64,000 nucleotides of DNA from Ignavibacteriales bacterium (GCA_020061355.1 JAGUYK010000015.1:124001-188000); one strand, 5' to 3'. Shown: positions 27,360 through 36,884, counted from the stretch's first letter. Notes: generated from the sequence alone by a model not told the origin. Numbers and translations: made by a program.

Positions 27360-28693
27360 TGATGCAACCAAATTTGTTAAATAATTATTTTATTTCTATT
27401 ATATTTTTGTTTTTATCGTTTTCATCCGCACATTCTCAGGAATTTTCTTCTGATCAATCGGATAATCCCTGGCCTGAAATAAGAAAAGAAAGGATTACGA
27501 AGCTCCTTCCTATTGCAATGAAAGAAGCCGGTATCGATTCCTGGTTGGTTATTTGTCGCGAGAATGATAATGATCCTCTTGCTATGCATGTCGGCGGTGA
27601 AAATGCCGGAGGAACTGCTGCATTCCTATTCTTTCTCCGGGATGATAAAGTCCATTCAGTTGCAATTTCTCCTTCGGGCGAAGCCCGTGCATTAAAGGAT
27701 GTTGGCTTACAGAATGAAGTTATAGAAATTGAAAGAGGATCAAGTGTTTGGAAGGAAGTCAAAAAGTTAATAGATAAATATAATTCTGTTAAAATCGGCA
27801 TAAATAGCTCCGAGAGGAATTTATCGGATGGTCTTTCATACACCCAGCGGATTGAAATGGAAAGGGAATTAGGTCCGGAAATCTCTGCAAAATTTGTTTC
27901 ATCGGATCCTGTGGTTGTTAATTGGCTTTCAGTAAAACTACCTTCAGAAATTGAGATAATGACAAAAGCTGCTGTGCTGACCGAGCAGATTCAGATTGAA
28001 GCTTATAAGACAATTGTCCCCGGCAAAACAACAGATGCAGATGTTGCTCGTTATATTAAAAAGAGAATGAAAGAATTTGGTGTAGAGGACGCCTGGCAGC
28101 CGGATCAAAATCCAAATGTAAATTCCGATATAGACAGAGGACATTCTCATTCTACTGATAAAGTAATTCAACCCGGTGATATTATTCAAACCGATCATGG
28201 TATCAAAGTTTATGGAGTATGGGTAACAGATATCCAGCGTTTTGCTTATGTTCTTAAACCTGGCGAGATAGTTCCACCGCCGGATGTTAAGATGAAATGG
28301 GAAAATGCTAAACGAGGCAGCCGGATTGTTGTTGAAACGATGAAACCGGGTATTGAAGGATTCTATGTTGATAAAGCCCAGCGCGATTGGATGAAGCAGC
28401 AGGGCTCTTTACCTGTGATGTGGAGTACCGGTCATCCTGTTGGATATGTCGCTCATGATGTTGGTCCTTCTTTGGGAGGGGCTCAAAGAAGTAATCAGCC
28501 GTTCGGTAGCTCGGCACTTAAATTAAAACCGGGACAAGTATTTGCCTACGATGGATTCTTCTGCTGGTATATTGACGATTCTAAGACAGCAACCAAGACA
28601 ATTTCGGTTGAAGAAATGGCAGTAATAACAGAAACCGGTGCAGAATACTTGATACCGCCACAGGAAGAATTGATACTGGTGCCAGTTAAATAG
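27359..28693 (+). CDS. Secreted M24-family metallopeptidase (Xaa-Pro aminopeptidase-like)
   Basis: A signal peptide (ending SSAHSQ) precedes an N-terminal creatinase-like domain (residues ~30-190) and a pita-bread catalytic domain. Likely metal ligands are Asp in IQTDHGIKVYG, Asp in VTDIQRFAYV, His in STGHPVGYVAHDVG and Glu in SVEEMAVITETG. Such enzymes remove N-terminal residues preceding proline, or cleave proline dipeptides. The start overlaps the stop of the transporter gene, supporting a shared pathway for peptide use. The exact substrate preference cannot be read. Confidence 0.85.
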   Translation: MMQPNLLNNYFISIIFLFLSFSSAHSQEFSSDQSDNPWPEIRKERITKLLPIAMKEAGIDSWLVICRENDNDPLAMHVGGENAGGTAAFLFFLRDDKVHSVAISPSGEARALKDVGLQNEVIEIERGSSVWKEVKKLIDKYNSVKIGINSSERNLSDGLSYTQRIEMERELGPEISAKFVSSDPVVVNWLSVKLPSEIEIMTKAAVLTEQIQIEAYKTIVPGKTTDADVARYIKKRMKEFGVEDAWQPDQNPNVNSDIDRGHSHSTDKVIQPGDIIQTDHGIKVYGVWVTDIQRFAYVLKPGEIVPPPDVKMKWENAKRGSRIVVETMKPGIEGFYVDKAQRDWMKQQGSLPVMWSTGHPVGYVAHDVGPSLGGAQRSNQPFGSSALKLKPGQVFAYDGFFCWYIDDSKTATKTISVEEMAVITETGAEYLIPPQEELILVPVK

Positions 28694-29920
28694 ATGTCAT
28701 TCTTTCATTATTTATCGCTATTTGTAATTGCATTTACATTATACGGAATTGCTGTCGGGAGCTATCCTGCATTCCGTATGAACAGGGCAACAATTGCTCT
28801 TGTAGGTGCTGCAATCCTAATTTTTATCGGCAGCATTTCATTAGAGCAGGCTTATGATTCAATTGATTTGAATACTATTCTACTGCTTTTCTCTATGATG
28901 GTCATAAACGGTAATTTGAGAATTTGCGGATTCTTCAAACTGCTTTCTTCAAAAATAATTTCATTTGCTAAATCTCCGAATCATCTTCTCGCATTAATAA
29001 TCTTTTCTTCTGGACTTCTTTCAGCATTTTTTCTGAATGACACAATTGTAATAATATTTACTCCGCTTGTCATTGAAGTTACACTTGCATTAAAAAGAAA
29101 TCCGGTTCCATATTTAATTGGTCTTGTTGCTTCAGCAAATATCGGTTCTTCAGCTACAATAATAGGGAACCCACAGAACATGATAATTGGCGTCTCTTCC
29201 GGTATTTCATTTTCAAAATATGCTTTGTATCAAACACCTCCGGCTTTAATCGGATTGTTAGTTGTCTGGTTGGTATTACTGATGATCTATAAAAAAGAAT
29301 TTGCGAAAGTCCGTTTTGAGAAATTGGATTTAGAGCAAGTTAAACCATACAGACCTTTGCTCATAAAAAGTATAGCCTCATCAATATTAATGATTATTGC
29401 TTTTTTTCTCGGAGCTCCTGTTACATTGGCTGCTTTTGGCGGTGCAAGTTTATTATTAATAACGCGCAGATTAAAACCTGAAAGAGTCTTTCTGGAAATT
29501 GATTGGTCGCTGCTTGTATTTTTTTCAGCACTCTTTGTTGTAACAAAATCAATTGATACAGCCGGATTTGGTAAATATCTATCTCTTACTCTTGAGCCAT
29601 ATATCACAGAAGGAACAGCATCATTCGCAATTTCGTCAGCCTTCTTAAGCAATCTCGTCTCAAACGTCCCAGCAGTATTGCTTTATAGGCCGATTATTCC
29701 AAATCTTGTTAATCCCGAGCAGGCTTGGCTTATATTAGGAATGGCCACTACATTCGCAGGTAATCTTACATTAATCGGTTCGGTTGCAAACCTGATAGTA
29801 GCAGAATCTGCTAAGAAACAATTTCTCAATTTATCATTTAAGGAATATTTGAAGTCCGGACTTGTTATAACATTCTTTTCACTTCTTTTTGGAATAATCT
29901 GGTTTAATCTTATTTTATAG
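28694..29920 (+). CDS. ArsB/NhaD/SLC13-family anion transporter
   Basis: 408 residues with about eleven membrane helices. It has the duplicated signatures of the ion-transporter superfamily: SANIGSSATIIGNPQNMIIG near residue 150 and LSNLVSNVPAVLLYRPII near 315. These form the substrate and Na+ sites in dicarboxylate or arsenite carriers. It starts immediately after the M24 gene, so its substrate may be a product of peptide breakdown; substrate identity is unknown and arsenite is unlikely from context. Confidence 0.8.
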   Translation: MSFFHYLSLFVIAFTLYGIAVGSYPAFRMNRATIALVGAAILIFIGSISLEQAYDSIDLNTILLLFSMMVINGNLRICGFFKLLSSKIISFAKSPNHLLALIIFSSGLLSAFFLNDTIVIIFTPLVIEVTLALKRNPVPYLIGLVASANIGSSATIIGNPQNMIIGVSSGISFSKYALYQTPPALIGLLVVWLVLLMIYKKEFAKVRFEKLDLEQVKPYRPLLIKSIASSILMIIAFFLGAPVTLAAFGGASLLLITRRLKPERVFLEIDWSLLVFFSALFVVTKSIDTAGFGKYLSLTLEPYITEGTASFAISSAFLSNLVSNVPAVLLYRPIIPNLVNPEQAWLILGMATTFAGNLTLIGSVANLIVAESAKKQFLNLSFKEYLKSGLVITFFSLLFGIIWFNLIL

Positions 29921-29956
29921 CATAACTATTCATGAAATCAAGAAAGGTCAATTGTG

Positions 29957-31144
29957 ATGAGAATTTTATTATGGTCTGTTATGATGATCTCAATTTTGAA
30001 TGCTCAACAAAAAACTGATAAGGATTTGCGTGAATTGGCGAATCGTTTAGCAAAAGAAATAATTATTATTGATACGCATATCGATCTTCCCGGCAGGCTT
30101 CAGGAAAAATGGGAGGATATATCCAAACGGACCGGTGGAGAAATCGATTACCCACGAGCAAAAGCAGGTGGACTCGATGTTCCGTTCATGTCAGTTTATG
30201 TTGCTGCAAGTTTTGAAAATAACGGAGCAAAAGAAGAAGCAGATGATATTATAGACATTGTTGAAAAAATAGCACAGACTTACCCTGATAAATTTGCTCT
30301 TGCATATAATGTTTCGGATATTTATAAAAATTTCAAATCAGGTTTAATATCACTTCCAATGGGAATGGAAAACGGTTCTCCTATTGAAGGTGATCTTAAA
30401 AATCTTGAATACTTTTACAATCGCGGTATCCGTTACATTACATTGGCGCATTCAAAAAGTAATCACATCTGCGATTCTTCATACGATCCTAAAAGAAAAT
30501 GGAAAGGATTAAGTCCTTTTGGAAAAGAAGTTGTTAAGGAGATGAACCGGATTGGAATGATGATAGATGTCTCTCACATTACGGATGCAGCATTCTATCA
30601 GGTAATAGAACTTAGCAAGTCACCTGTAATTGCATCACATTCCTCCTGCAGACATTTTACACGGGGCTGGGAGCGCAATATGAGCGACGATATGATTAAA
30701 GCACTTGCAAAAAACGGGGGTGTAATTCAAATTGCTTTCCCATCCGATTTTGTGAATCAGGAAATCCGGACTAAAGATGCAAAGAATAAAGCTGCTGTTG
30801 CTGCTTTTATTAAAGAAAATAATCTTAAATCCGATGATAAAAAAGCCCGTGAATTCTCAAGAAAATACCAACAGGAGAATCATATGGGCTTTGCAGATGT
30901 TTCCGATGTCGTTAAACACATTAATCATGTAGTTAAACTTGTCGGAATCAATCATGTTGGTTTGGGTTCCGATTTTGACGGTGCGGGTGATACTTTACCG
31001 AAAGGATTAAAAGATGTATCCTACTATCCAAATCTTATTTATCATCTCTTGAAGGCTGGTTATACCGCTGAGGAAATTACAAAGATTTGCGGGGAGAACT
31101 TGTTAAGGGTCTGGTCGCAGGTAGAAAAGATTGCCGGGAAGTGA
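29957..31144 (+). CDS. Membrane dipeptidase (M19 family)
   Basis: This zinc dipeptidase is a TIM-barrel amidohydrolase. The signal peptide is RILLWSVMMISILNAQQ. The first zinc motif is DTHIDLP (residues ~36-42); the bridging Glu is in GMENGSPIEG; later His ligands are in IDVSHITDAAF and PVIASHSSCRHF, and Asp in GLGSDFDGAGD. It closes the peptide-salvage operon. ATG at 29957 is preferred over GTG at 29954. A 169-bp gap follows. Confidence 0.92.
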   Translation: MRILLWSVMMISILNAQQKTDKDLRELANRLAKEIIIIDTHIDLPGRLQEKWEDISKRTGGEIDYPRAKAGGLDVPFMSVYVAASFENNGAKEEADDIIDIVEKIAQTYPDKFALAYNVSDIYKNFKSGLISLPMGMENGSPIEGDLKNLEYFYNRGIRYITLAHSKSNHICDSSYDPKRKWKGLSPFGKEVVKEMNRIGMMIDVSHITDAAFYQVIELSKSPVIASHSSCRHFTRGWERNMSDDMIKALAKNGGVIQIAFPSDFVNQEIRTKDAKNKAAVAAFIKENNLKSDDKKAREFSRKYQQENHMGFADVSDVVKHINHVVKLVGINHVGLGSDFDGAGDTLPKGLKDVSYYPNLIYHLLKAGYTAEEITKICGENLLRVWSQVEKIAGK

Positions 31145-31268
31145 AATAAGGATGAATTAAGACGTTTCGTTTTTAAAGAATAAAAAGAGGACCTCTGCTT
31201 ATATTATTTTCTCACTCGAAAGATAATGTTCAGCTTTCAGAGTTCTGAAAAACTTCGCTAAAATTCAT

Positions 31269-31276
31269 TACATTTG
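31269..31276 (+). promoter_or_regulatory. Candidate -7 promoter box (TACATTTG)
   Basis: TACATTTG matches the Bacteroidota -7 consensus TAnnTTTG and lies 38 bp before the TTG start of the unknown gene at 31314, in the gap after the dipeptidase gene. No clear -33 TTTG is seen at the right spacing, so the call is tentative. Confidence 0.4.
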
Positions 31277-31313
31277 AATGTCGAATTAAAAAAAATCCTT
31301 GTATAAATTATAG

Positions 31314-32186
31314 TTGGATCTTACAAAGCAATATATCGTTCAATGCATCACATCGGCTGCTAACAGTCTCCGTTTAAGTTCCGAAAAAATTGAAGCTGTA
31401 GCAATCCTACGTGAAAGACTGCAATCAGCGGAAAATCTATCTGAGGAACTGAAAAATTTCAAAAAGATAACTGAATTATCAAAGCTGGGTATTAAATTAA
31501 GCGAAATTCAGATTTTTATTGATTCATACAAGATCGATTTTCTGAAACTTTCCGACAAATTCAAGGAGCAAAGTTACAATTTAGTTAAGGAACTGAATTA
31601 TGTTCTTGATATTCTTACTCCTTATGCTCTTAGAAATCTATTTCAAAAATTTGATGAGAATCCGATTAAAGTTGATCTAACAAAAAGGGATTTGAAAGAA
31701 ACAGAACCGGTTAATGGCTTAAACGGTGATCTCGAATTTCCCAAAAGATCGAAAGCTGATGAACTTAAGGAAGAGTTAATCTTTGATGAACTTAATGATA
31801 AAGAGAACGGATTTAATTTCGAGAATTTTGAAGAGAAGGTTCTTCGTCCTATTAAGGATCTGGATTCATTCTTAAACCGAGTTCTTAAATATGACTATAC
31901 TGAAAATGAAATGAATACTTGTATCAGGACAGTAAGCGATAATGCTGAATTATCTCAGAAGGTTGGATTTGAAATTTTATCTAATATGCATAAAATATTT
32001 GCAAACGGACTGGATATGATTAATAGAAAAAGAATTGCTCCAAGTCCAAATATCATTGAATCGCTTCGATCGTGCTTAATTGTGATTGTTGCAGTAGTCC
32101 GTGGTAAAGAGGTGGATATAACCAATTATTTAACCAGAGCCGAAAATTTCGGCAAATCAATTCTATCAAATAAAAAGGAAAGGTAA
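31314..32186 (+). CDS. Protein of unknown function, helical, upstream of manC
   Basis: I do not recognise this 290-residue protein. It is charged, soluble and probably mostly helical, with an N-terminal coiled-coil-like half (IVQCITSAANSLRLSSEKIEAV, then RERLQSAENLSEELKNFKK) and a poorly ordered acidic linker around residues 125-180. The second half (TENEMNTCIRTVSDNAELSQ) ends in a hydrophobic helix (SCLIVIVAVVRG). The start is TTG at 31314. It overlaps manC by one base, so it is translated with it; a role in surface-polysaccharide synthesis or its control is possible but only from position. Confidence 0.75.
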   Translation: MDLTKQYIVQCITSAANSLRLSSEKIEAVAILRERLQSAENLSEELKNFKKITELSKLGIKLSEIQIFIDSYKIDFLKLSDKFKEQSYNLVKELNYVLDILTPYALRNLFQKFDENPIKVDLTKRDLKETEPVNGLNGDLEFPKRSKADELKEELIFDELNDKENGFNFENFEEKVLRPIKDLDSFLNRVLKYDYTENEMNTCIRTVSDNAELSQKVGFEILSNMHKIFANGLDMINRKRIAPSPNIIESLRSCLIVIVAVVRGKEVDITNYLTRAENFGKSILSNKKER

Positions 32187-33253
32187 TGGAATTATATGCT
32201 GTTATAATGGCTGGAGGAGTTGGATCAAGATTTTGGCCGCGCAGTAAAGAAAGAAAACCAAAACAGCTGATCAGGATTGCCGGTGAAAATACAATGATCC
32301 AGGATACAGTTAAAAGATTGAATGGATTGGTAAAAAAAGAAAATATTTTTGTCATCACAAACAAGATTCAGAAGTTGCGTGTTAAAGAACAGCTTCCTGA
32401 AATTCCCGAAGAAAATATAATTGATGAACCTTTTGGTAAAAATACCGCTGCATGTATCGGATTAGCCTCTGTTTTGGTTAAGGCAAAAAATAAGGAGGCT
32501 GTGACCATAACTCTTCCATCGGATCATCTTATCAAAGACGATGAGCAATTCAGAGAATGTTTATCTACCGCAGCAAATTTCGCTTATAAATCGAAAGGAC
32601 TTGTTACAATTGGAATAACTCCAACCAGACCTGAGACAGGTTACGGATATATTCAGTTTGATGAAGATGGAGTTGACAAAAATATCCACAAAGTTTTGAC
32701 ATTTGCTGAGAAACCGAACCTTGCAACAGCAAGAAGATTTCTTGAGAGCGGCGACTTTTTATGGAATTCTGGAATTTTTATATGGAGGGTTGATACAATC
32801 CTGAACGAAATTAAAAAGTATCTCCCTGATCTTTATGAAGGGCTTGAAACTTTAGAACCAAGTATTAATACGCCCGATTTTGAAAAACAGCTTGTACAGG
32901 TTTACGGTCAGCTGAAGAGTATTTCTATTGATTATGGTGTTATGGAAAATTCCGATAATGTTTATCTTACTAAAGCAGATTTTTACTGGAATGATTTAGG
33001 CAACTGGGAAGCTGTGTATGAAATATCAGATAAAAATGAAGAAGGGAATGCACTTATCGGTGATGTCTATACTCAAAACACGTTTGGCTCCTACATTTTT
33101 TCACCCAGGAAATTTACTGCAACGATTGGAGTTGAAAATATAATTGTGATAAATACTAATGAGGCACTTCTTGTCTGTCATAGAAATAATGCCCAGGATG
33201 TTCGCCAGATTGTAGATTACTTGAAAATGAATAAAAGAACTGATCTGGTCTGA
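32186..33253 (+). CDS. manC: Mannose-1-phosphate guanylyltransferase
   Basis: The enzyme makes GDP-mannose from GTP and mannose-1-phosphate for polysaccharide and glycoprotein sugars. The nucleotide-binding motif AVIMAGGVGSRFWPRSK and PKQ lie at the N-terminus, and the mannose-specific FAEKPNLATARRFLESGDFLWNSGIF motif lies near residue 168. At 355 residues this is the monofunctional form without the C-terminal isomerase domain of AlgA/CpsB. It shares its last base with the start of the next gene. Confidence 0.93.
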   Translation: MELYAVIMAGGVGSRFWPRSKERKPKQLIRIAGENTMIQDTVKRLNGLVKKENIFVITNKIQKLRVKEQLPEIPEENIIDEPFGKNTAACIGLASVLVKAKNKEAVTITLPSDHLIKDDEQFRECLSTAANFAYKSKGLVTIGITPTRPETGYGYIQFDEDGVDKNIHKVLTFAEKPNLATARRFLESGDFLWNSGIFIWRVDTILNEIKKYLPDLYEGLETLEPSINTPDFEKQLVQVYGQLKSISIDYGVMENSDNVYLTKADFYWNDLGNWEAVYEISDKNEEGNALIGDVYTQNTFGSYIFSPRKFTATIGVENIIVINTNEALLVCHRNNAQDVRQIVDYLKMNKRTDLV

Positions 33254-33882
33254 TGAAAAAAGCCGTTACCGAAATAGAGATTCTTAAAATTCTTAAATCG
33301 GGTAGTAAGGAGATTCATCTCTCTAAGGATGATGTTTTAACCCCGCTTGCCATTGATCGGATTAGGCACTCAGGAATGACTATAATTAAAGATGGTAAGA
33401 GTGAGTTCTCTTCACTTAAGTCGGTTAAGAAAATTGTTATCGGTTCAGATCATACCGGTGTTAAGGTGAAAAAAATAGTTGTCGAGTTCTTGAAATCCAG
33501 AGAATATGAAGTGATAGATGTTGGAACTTACAGTGAGGAGTCCGTGGATTATCCTGATATAGCGTTTAATGTTGCTCAGCGTGTAATGAATAAAGAATGT
33601 GACCGCGGGATAATAATTGATGCAACCGGCATTCCATCGGCAATTACTGCTAATAAAATTCCCGGAATCCGCGCCGCAACATGTTACAATGAGTTCTCAG
33701 CTAAAAGTTCACGTGAACATAATGATGCCAATATTCTTGTATTAGGCGCTAAGGCAATTGGCGAGGAAACAATCAAATCCATTATTGAAATCTGGTTGAA
33801 GTCTGAATTTCTGGGAGATCGTCACCAGAAGAGACTCGATAAAATAAAAACGATTGAGCAAAAATATTCTAAAGGATTGTAG
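33253..33882 (+). CDS. RpiB/LacAB-like sugar-phosphate isomerase homologue with altered active site
   Basis: Residues ~58-205 match ribose-5-phosphate isomerase B: IVIGSDHTGVKVKK (Asp66-His67), VDYPDIAFNVAQ near 98-109 and the anion-binding HNDANILVLGAKAIG. Where RpiB has the catalytic Cys in the C-G-T-G-I motif, this protein has D123-A-T-G-I. An extra N-terminal domain of about 55 residues (DDVLTPLAIDRIRHSGMTII) precedes the fold and resembles, by eye, segments in microcompartment-linked proteins. The normal aldose-ketose isomerisation may therefore be lost or changed. It lies in an operon with manC. Confidence 0.8.
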   Translation: MKKAVTEIEILKILKSGSKEIHLSKDDVLTPLAIDRIRHSGMTIIKDGKSEFSSLKSVKKIVIGSDHTGVKVKKIVVEFLKSREYEVIDVGTYSEESVDYPDIAFNVAQRVMNKECDRGIIIDATGIPSAITANKIPGIRAATCYNEFSAKSSREHNDANILVLGAKAIGEETIKSIIEIWLKSEFLGDRHQKRLDKIKTIEQKYSKGL

Positions 33883-33935
33883 TCATTAAAAATAACTTAG
33901 ACTAATTTATTCATTAATAAATTTGAGTATTCTGC

Positions 33936-34694
33936 TTGTATATCGAAAAAGCCCGTGTTGATTCTATTCAAACATTAGTTCCGAATACTTACCTGTTAAA
34001 AGTATTCTCTCCATTGATTGCTTCCAAAATAAAACCTGGACAGTTTTGCAACATCAAAGTTTCTGAAACTGATTATCCATTGCTTCGCCGCCCGTTTAGC
34101 ATTTGCGAAGTAGATGGAAACTATCTGCATTTTATGTTTGACGTGCATGGAGAAGGTACACGAATTCTATCAAGTAAAATTATTGGTGATGAGATTGATA
34201 TTCTTGGTCCCCTGGGAAAAGGATTCACCTATGACGGAGTTTATAAAACAGCAATTATCATTGCCGGAGGTATTGGTGCTGCGCCATTTCCCTATCTTGT
34301 CGAATCTCTTCCCAAAGACAAAGAAGTTCATTGTTATATCGGTGGAAGATCCAAAAACAATATTATTGATTATGGTATGAAGAATATATCAGTATCGACC
34401 GATGATGGATCGCTTGGATATAAGGGTACAATAGTTGAGCTTTTCAAGCAGGAATATGAGAAGTTTAAAAAAGACTCAGTAAGTATTTTTGCTTGCGGAC
34501 CAAATCCAATTCTTAAAGCTCTCCAGGAATTTACAATTGCCAAAAATATTGATTGCCAAATCAGCACAGAATGTGCAATGGCTTGCGGTTTTGGAATTTG
34601 TCAGGGCTGCCCGATTGATAACGCCGATGGTGATGGTTACTATCTTGTATGCAAAGACGGACCTGTATTCGATGCAAGAATGGTGAGGTTATGA
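33936..34694 (+). CDS. pyrK: Dihydroorotate dehydrogenase electron-transfer subunit
   Basis: PyrK carries FAD and a [2Fe-2S] cluster and passes electrons from dihydroorotate oxidation to NAD+. The 252-residue protein has the FAD motif LLRRPFSICEV near residue 49, a ferredoxin-reductase NAD site (IIAGGIGAAPFPYLVE) near 108, and the cluster ligands CAMACGFGICQGC with the last Cys in YYLVC. The start is TTG at 33936. Its last four bases overlap pyrD (ATGA), the usual partner in the class 1B enzyme. Confidence 0.93.
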   Translation: MYIEKARVDSIQTLVPNTYLLKVFSPLIASKIKPGQFCNIKVSETDYPLLRRPFSICEVDGNYLHFMFDVHGEGTRILSSKIIGDEIDILGPLGKGFTYDGVYKTAIIIAGGIGAAPFPYLVESLPKDKEVHCYIGGRSKNNIIDYGMKNISVSTDDGSLGYKGTIVELFKQEYEKFKKDSVSIFACGPNPILKALQEFTIAKNIDCQISTECAMACGFGICQGCPIDNADGDGYYLVCKDGPVFDARMVRL

Positions 34695-35608
34695 GTTTTG
34701 TAGATCAATCAATACAAATTGGGAGTCTTTACCTTAAAAATCCGGTTTTGCTAGCATCGGGCACGGTTGGCTATGGTAATGAGATTGCTCAATTCACAGA
34801 CATGAGTAAACTTGGCGGTATAGTAACTAAGTCGTTATCGCTAAAACCTCGCAAAGGTAATCCTCCTCAACGAATTGTTGAAACACCTTCCGGAATGTTA
34901 AATGCAATAGGTCTTGCAAATGTTGGCGTCGAAGTTTTTATCAAAGAGAAAATTCCATTCCTCAAAGAATTGGATACTACGATCATTTGTAATATTGCCG
35001 CAAGTTCAATTGATGAATATGTTGAATGTACAAAAATTCTTAACTCGGTTGATATTATTCAAGCTTTTGAGATTAATGTTTCATGTCCGAATGTTAAAGA
35101 AGGCGGATTAATATTCGGTAATGATCTTAATTCAGTTGGAAGAATAACAGAAAAAGTAAGAGCTGTTACAAAAAAAACATTGATTATCAAACTCTCACCA
35201 AATGTTTCGCGAATCGCCGACTTTGCTAAAGTTGTAAAGGATGAAGGCGGTGATGCCGTATCTGCAATTAATACTTTAGTCGGTACTGCTATCGACATCT
35301 GGACACGTAAACCCAAAATTAAAAATGTTACAGGCGGACTTTCCGGTCCGGCAATTAAACCGGTTGCACTTGCTAAAGTTTTGGAAATCAAACGTAAAGT
35401 GGATATACCGATTATCGGTATTGGTGGAATAATGAACTGGAAAGATGCAATCGAGTTTATGATTGCTGGTGCATCTGCAATTCAAATTGGAACTGTTAAT
35501 TTTATTAATCCTAATGCGGGAGTTGAAATTGTTGAGGGAATTGAAACTTATTGCGAAAAATGTTCTATCGGCAAATTATCAGATATTGTAGGTTCCTACC
35601 AGATATAA
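34691..35608 (+). CDS. pyrD: Dihydroorotate dehydrogenase, class 1B catalytic subunit
   Basis: The catalytic FMN subunit of the pyrimidine pathway. Evidence: TIM-barrel with the class 1 signature VSCPNVKEGG near residue 134, where Cys is the class 1B catalytic base, and the C-terminal FMN phosphate loop IGIGGIMNWKDAIEF. The ATG at 34691, inside the end of pyrK, is taken as the start; an ATG at 34649 in the same frame would add 14 residues with no relation to the family. Length is then 305. Confidence 0.95.
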   Translation: MSFVDQSIQIGSLYLKNPVLLASGTVGYGNEIAQFTDMSKLGGIVTKSLSLKPRKGNPPQRIVETPSGMLNAIGLANVGVEVFIKEKIPFLKELDTTIICNIAASSIDEYVECTKILNSVDIIQAFEINVSCPNVKEGGLIFGNDLNSVGRITEKVRAVTKKTLIIKLSPNVSRIADFAKVVKDEGGDAVSAINTLVGTAIDIWTRKPKIKNVTGGLSGPAIKPVALAKVLEIKRKVDIPIIGIGGIMNWKDAIEFMIAGASAIQIGTVNFINPNAGVEIVEGIETYCEKCSIGKLSDIVGSYQI

Positions 35609-35609
35609 A

Positions 35610-36884
35610 ATGGATCTTCAAACTGCACTTAATAAAATTTATTCGATGCACCAGTTCGATATCAAACTTGGATTGGAACGGATCGAAAAACTGCTTGAAC
35701 AAATCGGTAATCCGCAAAAAGATTTGCGTTGCATTCATATAGCCGGTTCAAATGGAAAGGGAAGCACAGCGTCATTTATTGCAAGTATCCTGATGGAAGC
35801 TGGTTTTAAAGTTGGATTATACACATCACCGCACTTTGTTAAATTTAATGAACGTATAAGGATTAATGGAGCAGAAATTGATGATGAGTACATTGCCCGT
35901 TTCATTTCGGAAATTGAAAACCATATTGAATCACTCAAACTAACCTTCTTCGAAATTACAACTGCGTTAGCTTTCAAATATTTTCAGGATCAGAATCCTG
36001 ATTATGTAGTTCTCGAAACCGGTTTAGGCGGAAGACTTGACGCAACGAATGTTGTTTCTCCATTAGCTTCTGTAATTACTTCCATTAGTTTGGAACACAC
36101 AAATATTTTAGGTGAAACAATTGATAAAATTGCATTTGAAAAAGCCGGCATCATAAAAAAAGGAATTCCGGTTTTTGCAGGCTCTGTTCCTATCAATGCT
36201 GAACAGGTAATATGTAAACGTGTTTATGATTTAAAATCAAAAGTCAATTTTCTCAAAGACTTTATCGAAAAGAAGAAAGATCACATTTTATTACAGCTTG
36301 AAAAAAAACAAATTCATATTTATCAAACAGGATTAATTGGTAATCATCAGCTCTTAAATGCAGGATTAGCCATTAAGGTAGTCAATCAAATCACCGGTAA
36401 TTCTGATCTTTCGGTAATTAACAAAGGTCTGATGAATGTGGTTGAAAACTCAGGTATTCAGGGCAGATATGAAATTATTTCAAATAATCCCCGGATCATC
36501 TTCGATTCGGCTCATAACCCGGATGGTATCAAAACTTTTATAGAAGAATTCACCAGGGAATATGACGCGTACAAAAAAAGGATTTTGATATTTGGTGCAA
36601 TGAAAGACAAAAATCTTGAAGCAATGCTCACCCCATTAAGTCCATTCTTTCATAGAATCTATGCTACACAGCCAAGTTATGAAAGAGCAGCTTCCATAGA
36701 AAACTTAATAGAAGTAGGCAGAAAATTAGGTATTGAAGTCAATCCATTGAATGATCCTTTTCAGTTTATCAGCGAATTTTGTACCGTTTACGGGAATAGC
36801 TGTTTAGTAGTGCTTGGCAGTATCTACCTTTTAGGTGAAATAAAATCAAAAATCATTAAAAAAAACTTGACAAAAAGGGGATAG
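35610..36884 (+). CDS. folC: Folylpolyglutamate synthase / dihydrofolate synthase
   Basis: FolC adds glutamates to folates, and in many bacteria joins glutamate to dihydropteroate. The 424-residue protein has the ATP loop IAGSNGKGSTASFIASIL near residue 45, the FolC signature TSPHFVKFNERIRING near 72, ETGLGGRLDATNVV near 137 and the C-terminal ligase domain motif FDSAHNPDGIKTFIEEF near 303. It begins one base after pyrD. The 136-bp gap after it is AT-rich without a recognised element. Confidence 0.95.
   Translation: MDLQTALNKIYSMHQFDIKLGLERIEKLLEQIGNPQKDLRCIHIAGSNGKGSTASFIASILMEAGFKVGLYTSPHFVKFNERIRINGAEIDDEYIARFISEIENHIESLKLTFFEITTALAFKYFQDQNPDYVVLETGLGGRLDATNVVSPLASVITSISLEHTNILGETIDKIAFEKAGIIKKGIPVFAGSVPINAEQVICKRVYDLKSKVNFLKDFIEKKKDHILLQLEKKQIHIYQTGLIGNHQLLNAGLAIKVVNQITGNSDLSVINKGLMNVVENSGIQGRYEIISNNPRIIFDSAHNPDGIKTFIEEFTREYDAYKKRILIFGAMKDKNLEAMLTPLSPFFHRIYATQPSYERAASIENLIEVGRKLGIEVNPLNDPFQFISEFCTVYGNSCLVVLGSIYLLGEIKSKIIKKNLTKRG

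Noticed and set aside
31187..31197. Short inverted repeat AGAGGACCTCT after the dipeptidase gene as a terminator
   Set aside because: The loop would be too small for a stable hairpin and no T-run follows.
33918..33925. TAAATTTG just before pyrK as a promoter
   Set aside because: Only 11 bp from the TTG start, which would leave almost no leader; kept as doubtful and not listed as a feature.
34649..34690. Earlier ATG for pyrD
   Set aside because: Adds 14 residues that are the pyrK C-terminus in another frame; family proteins begin at the ATG at 34691.
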